From the NCBI GenBank assembly GCA_017979445.1, contig CM030710.1, positions 12,324,248 to 12,388,247 of the forward strand: a stretch of 64,000 nucleotides of DNA, written 5' to 3'. Position 1 is the stretch's first letter. Each line of letters opens with the position of its first letter. This stretch comes from Akebia trifoliata (taxonomy: Eukaryota; Streptophyta; Magnoliopsida; Ranunculales; Lardizabalaceae). Made by a program: the position numbers and the translations under genes. Positions 58,633 through 64,000 of this stretch are shown in pieces. Below the pieces are notes generated by a model that searched no databases, was not told the DNA's origin, and saw nothing but the letters and a program-made list of their open reading frames with translations.

Positions 58633-59569
58633 TGAAATCGCCTCGACCCTTTTTTCGTTAAATAGTGAATATGGGTCTGATTGGTAAATTAGGGATTTTT
58701 AGGGAATAAGGAGTCTCCACCTAGTTTAGGTCTAGGAACCATAAATAATTCTAAAATGGATCAGATCGGTCCACGAGTAGGAGAAATGAGTAAGGGGTCA
58801 GATTACGAGTTTCAAAAGGTATTAGGCATCGAACCTGTCCGATCGAGATGATCGGTCTCTATTACAATCCAAACTATTCTATGGTCAATGGGTAAAGACT
58901 AAAGTCAAGCCAGGGTCCCATCATCATCAATTTATATGGATGTGCTAAATGAATCTTATGATAAATATTCTCCCAAATATTACATGATTTCTCGAATTCC
59001 ATACCAAAATGAAAATATTTGATAAAACCTTAATTCTAGCTCATGCTCCAAAGCTCACGTGGTAATATTTCAATTACAAATCCAAATTTGTGATTATTAT
59101 TCCAATTAACTAAAATAGGAACTTATGAAAATTTTCTAAGTTAGAAAATCGTGAATATGAAATTTCCAATTTGGTAATTTATGGAGTTTCTAAACTAGAA
59201 ATTTAAAACTTCCTAAATTGGAAGTTTATGAAAATATGATAAGCTCCCAAATTGGGAATAAACTTCCCAAAATAGAAAATTTCAAATATAATGAGCCCCA
59301 AATTAGAAATTTATAAAATGATTTCCCAAAATAGAAAATTATGAATATTGGATTTCCCAAATTAATTAATTTTTAAAAAAATAGAAAATCATGATTTAAA
59401 TAAAGTCACTACATTGATGAAAAATCTATAAATATCCAAAATTAGCAAATTATGATTTTTTCCATGTGAATTCTTTAAATTTTGCATAGTGGAATCTCAC
59501 AATTGATAATACTTAAATGGCATAAAAAAGGATGAGTTGATTTGGTCACACTTTGGAAAAGAAGAAATC

Positions 59570-59945
59570 AATTTTAATGCCATGTCCACACAAATCAACG
59601 AGTCAACTTATTGATAACATTTTGGAAAGTAAAAATAAGTTTTCATCTCCCTATGTCCACAAAATCAGTAAGTCAACTCACATGTCCATTTTAGAGAAAA
59701 ATTTGATTTTAGACTTCCAATTCACACAAAATCAATGAGCCAACTCACGTGTCAATTTTGTTAAAAAAAATCGATTTTGAAACTTCTATTCACACAAAAA
59801 ATAGCGAGTCGACCCACGTGTCAATTTGGTTAAAAAAATCGATTTCGAAACTTCTATGCACACAAAAAATAGTGAGTCGACTCACGTGCCCATTTTATTG
59901 AAAAATCGATTTTAAACTTTCAATGTACACAAAATCAGTGATGAT
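59570..59945. repeat. About 60-bp tandem repeat with CACGTG boxes
   Basis: Five to six units on the theme CACACAAAAAATAGYGAGTC, then GACYCACGTGYCMATTT and AAAAATCGATTTYRAAACTT. Two to three units carry a CACGTG G-box core. Confidence 0.75.
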
Positions 59946-60489
59946 CTAAAAAAACATTTTGTATGTCGCTACTTGTATGCATAAAGACTACAAGGTGACA
60001 AACTATTAAAGATCAAATCGATCCCTAACTTATCAATGAATTAACGACTTAAGGAAAGAAGATGCTATTCATAATATGATAAGAGGTGAAATTGTTCTTG
60101 AAAATCATTAGATCACGTATCTAATTCAATCCATGTAATACCAAAAGTATCCACCCATCAAGTGTCGAGTCCAATATTTCAATTAAAATCATGAGAATAA
60201 GGTTCCAAGCAACCTACACATAAAACAAACTCATTAGAAATAATGATAAAAATTTCACCTTAGGAAGGGTGCGGATGTTGTGGGTATTCCTTCATGTTTA
60301 GTCCGTCGAGAGCTCGTGAGCTTCTAGGCCCATGAATATAAAATGGTGAGAGAGAGAGGGCTGCTAACACATGAGGAAAGAAGGGGTAGAATGGTGCTGT
60401 GATGGGCTGCTACCAGGTGGTTTTTGTGGATGCTTAAATGGCTAAGACGAGATGATTTTTGGGGCTGCTTCATGGTTCAATGGGGCGAA

Positions 60490-60765
60490 TTTTTGGAACT
60501 GATTTTGGATTGAAATGGGGCTAGATTTTTGGACTGGTTTTGGACTAAAATGGAACTATCAATGGAGGGCGTTTGGGGTGTCAAAGATAGCAAGGAGGGG
60601 CTATTGGGCTATTTTAATGGCGGGAATGGGGTTGGTTTTTGGGACTGATTTTGGATTGAAACGAGGCTCATTTTTTGGACTGAAACGGGACTGTTAATGG
60701 AGGATGTTTGGGGTGTCAAAGATAGCAAGGAGAGGGGTTGTTGGGTTATCTTAATGGCATATCAA
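60490..60765. repeat. About 155-bp tandem duplication in the solo LTR
   Basis: Two units, each with TTTTTGGACTG, GGACTGTTAATGGAGGATG or CTATCAATGGAGGGCG, and GTTTGGGGTGTCAAAGATAG. Confidence 0.7.
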
Positions 60766-61329
60766 GGGCTAGTCTGGGCTTGTTATGGGAGTGAGGAGAT
60801 AATAAGAGAGATCAAGGAAAGATGAAGATGAAGTAGTTGTAGCCTGTATGAGGCTGCTATGTAGAGGAAGAAGTGAAGATGCCCGAAGATGAATGTGACT
60901 GTTATGATGTGTGAGGCTAGTTTTAATGGTGGAACGTGAGTGAAGGTAGGGGCTGCTGGATACTAATGGAGAAGGTGTAGAAGAAGAGGCTACTGGATGC
61001 TAATGGAGATGGTGTAAAAGAAGGTAGGGGCTGCTATCCTCTCTTTTTGTTGCCCCAAAAAAAATGTCATCCCTTTCTTGGTTGTTTGGTTCAAGAATGT
61101 CAGCCCTCCCCCTCCTAGAGAAAGAGAGAGGCTTTTTGTAGGTGTTTTCTAGGTTTTCTTTTTTAGCAACTTTCTCTTATTTTCTCTATTTTTTTTTTCT
61201 TTCTTTTTGTTTTATTTTTTATTCTTTCTTTGATTGAACCAAAGAGAGAATATCTCTATTTATTTGAGTTTAGAAGGAAAGGGACCATGATCCCATGCTT
61301 CACAACTTGTGGCACATTGGTGGATCATT

Positions 61330-61800
61330 ATTGATTAATATTTTAATTTCTTAATTTTGATTGATTGATTAATTTTTTTAATTTCTAATTTTGGTTTGAT
61401 TTTAATTTGATGGGTTAATTGTGTTTCATTTTTTGATCTTGATTAAGATTTTAATTCGATTGGTTGATTATGTTTTGATTTGAATATTGATTGGTCGATT
61501 GAATTTTAAATTCAATTTGATTGATCGATTGGATTTTAATTTCAATGTTAATTGGTCGATCGGATTTAATTTAATTTGATTGGTTCATCGAGTTTTAATT
61601 TAAATGTTGATTGGTCGATTTCATTTTTGGTTGGTTGATCGATTGGATTTTAATTCAAATGTTAATTAGTTGATTTGGATTTTAATTTAAATGTTGATCG
61701 AGTAATTGGATTTTGATTTAAATGTTAATGGGTTGATTGGATTTTGATTTAAATGTTGATGGGTTGATTAAATTTTGGATTGAATATTGATTTAAAGTTT
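61330..61800. repeat. About 45-bp tandem repeat (TTGATTGGTCGATTGGATTT)
   Basis: About ten degenerate units. On the LTR sense strand they sit just upstream of a TATA-like AATAAATAGAGATA (about 61260), the same place as the U3 subrepeats of Q1 and Q2. Confidence 0.75.
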
Positions 61801-62412
61801 CAAGTTGATCATCTTAATTTTCATTTTCATTTCGATTTCAAGTTGGTTGTTTTATTTCTATTTTCCTAAGAGTCAAGGTCTTTACGCGTAAGTTGGACAT
61901 CAAGGGGTATTTCGATCATTTTGTGATGGTTTATAAATTTCTCCGTTTTCGTTGATTTGGGTCCCATTAGACTCGAAATCATGTTTTGAATGAAATGGAG
62001 GTACTTTCGAGATTTTTCAAAAGTCCGAAATTCATGAGGGGTATTTTTGTTATTTTGTTGATTTTTGTAAATTTTTACGAATTTTGACGTGATGTTTCTT
62101 TCAGTCTCAACGAATTATTTCTAAGTCTTGAGCTCATATTTTCCTAGCATAGCGAGATCTCTAAATTATTGAGATATGTAACGAACCTAAGCAGACGTGC
62201 TTACTAAGTCGGGTGAAAATTTTAACGATCCTAAGTGTGCATAATTCTATGTCATATGACAAGGAGAAAGAAGATAATAAAATTAGAAAATATAGGGAAT
62301 TGGAAGGATGCTTCTCACAAGCTTTCAAATTCTTTGCGCTCATCAATAGGAATCCACAGCAATTGGGTGACGGATCACCAAGTCAGGCGAATGCAAAAAT
62401 TGGGTGTCTACA

Positions 62413-62977
62413 TCTTTGCCAATCATCCTTCATACAAGGTAGGAGAATTGTTGACAATATCCTTCTAAGCTATGAAATCATTAGAAACTACCATAGAAAT
62501 AAAGGGAGTCCTAGGTTTGCAATGAAACTTGATTTAAGGAAAGTGTTTGACAACCTAAATTGGAGAGCCTTGCAAGACAGTCTAACCAAAATGGGGTTTC
62601 CTAAAACTTTTGTAGACTAGATTTTTATGTGCCTATCTACTCCTAAATTTTCTATGAGTATTAATGGTGGCTTGAAAGGTTACTTTGATGGGAAAAGAGG
62701 TTTGAGACAGGGAGACCTTCTATCCCTTTATCTTTTTGTTCTCATGATTTAGGTGTTATCCATCTTCCTAAAAAATCAGGTAAGGAATAAAAACTCGATT
62801 TGCACCCCCTCTGTAATGAACTTGATGATATTCGCCAAAGGTAATATGAAATTAGCAAAGGTTATCAGGGAAACCTTAGAGAAGTTTAAGAACTATTCTG
62901 AATTGGAGATGAACTCCACTAAGAGCACTCTCTTTTTTGTTGTTGTGCATGGACAATTAAAAGCCTCTATCAAGGCT
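62413..62977 (+). pseudogene. L1-type LINE ORF2: RT core, continued
   Basis: It reads CQSSFIQGRRIVDNILLSYE, then FAMKLDLRKVFDNLNWRALQ (RT motif with catalytic Asp), [27 protein letters not shown], and LMIFAKGN where the catalytic F/Y-A-D-D should be. It then continues LEKFKNYSELEMNSTKSTLF. It is cut at 62977 by a family R LTR. Loss of both FADD aspartates shows an inactive RT. Confidence 0.88.
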
Positions 62978-64000
62978 GTAAACACCCAAATTTGAACCGG
63001 CCCTCACTCGAAAGGGCCCAAAAATAGTGTTTTTCCAATAATTTGGCTAACGGGCCTCGATGGCCCGAATCATCAAAATATGGCATTTTTCGCCAAAATC
63101 AAAGTCTTTAACACCTCTCAATGGGTTAGTAGGTCCACCAAAAAGATTCGGCATGCTCCCATCTATCCCGCTCCATTCGAAACACCAACTTTCCAACAAA
63201 ATAGGCCAATGGGCCTCAAAGGCCCAAAACATTAAAAAGTGGCGATTTAATTGAACCAAGGCACCTAAGACCACCCAATGGTCTAAGGGACCCACGTTGT
63301 CCCAACCTTCACCGTTCCACGCTTACATTCAAAAAATCGATAAAATCCTTCAATGGGCCTAAAAGGCCCGATTTGCCAACACGTGACATTTTTGATCAAA
63401 TCAATAATTGCAAAAAAAAAAACACAAAAAATTAAAAAAAATAAAAAATGTGAGACTTGGGATACCTACCCTTCATCTATCTTCCACCGCTCTGCCTCGA
63501 AATTCGCAAATACCCTAAACCCACCTAAGGCCCACAAGCCCTCTACTCTTTCCTAAATTCATTTCTTACCTTACCCCTAACCCAAAATTAATCCCATATC
63601 ACCTAAACCCTAACACCTACCTTCCCTCAAATATCCAACCCAAAACAAATCCTAATCAAGCAAAAATGACCCACAACCCTCCTAAGCCCAAGCCCAACAC
63701 TTAAAAGCCCATAAACCACTACCCATATCCAATTCATTATCCAACCCACTAGAACCAATCACCCTCCAAATAGCAAAATATGACACATGTCATTACCACC
63801 CTTCACCTCCCTCATCTAATCACCTACCCCCCATCACCATTCTCTAAACAGTCCATCTAACCCACATCACTTCCCTCCAAAATCACCTCAACCCATACCC
63901 TAGCTTAACCTAACCTATCCCCATTCTCTAACATCATCAACCAACTACATCACTACCCATACCCAACATACCCTAATCTATCATCCTACACAATCAAACA
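62978..64000 (+). mobile_element. Family R LTR (partial, plus strand, cut by window end)
   Basis: It starts TGTAAACACCCAAATTTGAA, interrupting the LINE coding sequence after ...LKASIKA. It is strongly C-rich on this strand, mirroring the minus-strand copy at 1-1000 (shared GACACATGTCA-like and CACCCTCATCTAA-like blocks). The right end and the TSD are outside the window. Confidence 0.75.

Larger units (their letters stand above)
58633..62412 (-). mobile_element. Q-like solo LTR in the LINE (minus strand)
   Basis: On the minus strand it starts TGTAGACACCCAATTTTTGC (62412) and ends at 58633 in CGAGGCGATTTCA, both matching family Q LTR ends. The GTGCCTAATACCTT and AGGTGGAGACTC blocks of family Q are present near the 58633 end. 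Flanks CCTTT (58628-58632) and TCTTT (62413-62417) form a target duplication with one mismatch, and LINE RT codons resume beyond. The 3.78-kb length, over twice that of the Q1 and Q2 LTRs, is due to several internal tandem repeats. No primer site or pol was seen, so it is a solo LTR. Confidence 0.8.

Overview
The window is nuclear DNA of a flowering plant, most likely a eudicot (lineage not resolved). The evidence is AT-rich intergenic sequence packed with nested plant-type LTR retrotransposons, an L1-type LINE, CACTA and Mutator-like DNA transposon debris, a piece of the mitochondrial cox3 gene and a captured first exon of a chloroplast HAD phosphatase gene. I find no intact host gene, no rRNA gene, no functional tRNA gene and no CRISPR. 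Nearly every long open frame is a shadow of a repeat. Three LTR families are named here by their ends. Family P starts TGTRRYRCCCC and ends GGKKTTACA; its LTRs are 3.0-3.45 kb, perhaps Del/Tekay-like. Family Q starts TGTAGACACC and ends GCGCTTTCA with a tRNA-Arg-type primer site, so it is Tat/Ogre-like Ty3-gypsy. Family R starts TGTARACACYCAAATTTGA and flanks both window edges.

Layout. 1-1000: family R LTR, minus strand, cut by the window edge. 1001-6315: an old family P LTR on the plus strand holding a cox3 fragment (1200-1356), a CA microsatellite, a double-hairpin MITE (1634-1970) and a complete minus-strand family P solo LTR (2024-5392, TSD TAAGT). 6359-8330: decayed Athila-like LTR with primer site. 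8330-11299: CACTA-type debris with a minus-strand En/Spm transposase remnant. 11300-24855: a three-layer nest, in which P LTR fragment C holds P solo LTR D, which holds complete family Q element Q1 (12864-22864, TSD GCGTC). 24880-30523: a CACTA element with a spliced minus-strand transposase gene, a tRNA-derived retroposon and a captured CBBY-like exon, ending in a GTAGTG terminus. 31301-41708: complete family Q element Q2 (TSD ACACC). 41714-43790: another CACTA terminus and a decayed Q-like LTR end. 44140-47900: MULE transposase C-terminus and plant mobile domain remnants. 47927-53100: truncated P LTR E joined to a degenerate Ty1-copia pol and LTR. 53265-62977: an L1 LINE split by P solo LTR F (53640-57087, TSD ATTTG), a minus-strand Q-like solo LTR (58633-62412) and a family R LTR (62978 to the edge).

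The most interesting material is in Q1 and Q2. Both have intact LTRs, primer site, polypurine tract and TSDs, yet share the same gutted interior: scraps of gag, the very start of RT and the integrase C-terminal half. They look like a lineage amplified in trans. Between the pol remnant and the 3' LTR each carries a short array of stem-loops whose stems vary in a compensatory way, followed by a satellite-like array whose units are again self-complementary with compensatory alternation. The two satellites are unrelated in sequence. This points to repeated generation, or maintenance, of RNA or DNA hairpins in the 3' region of these elements.
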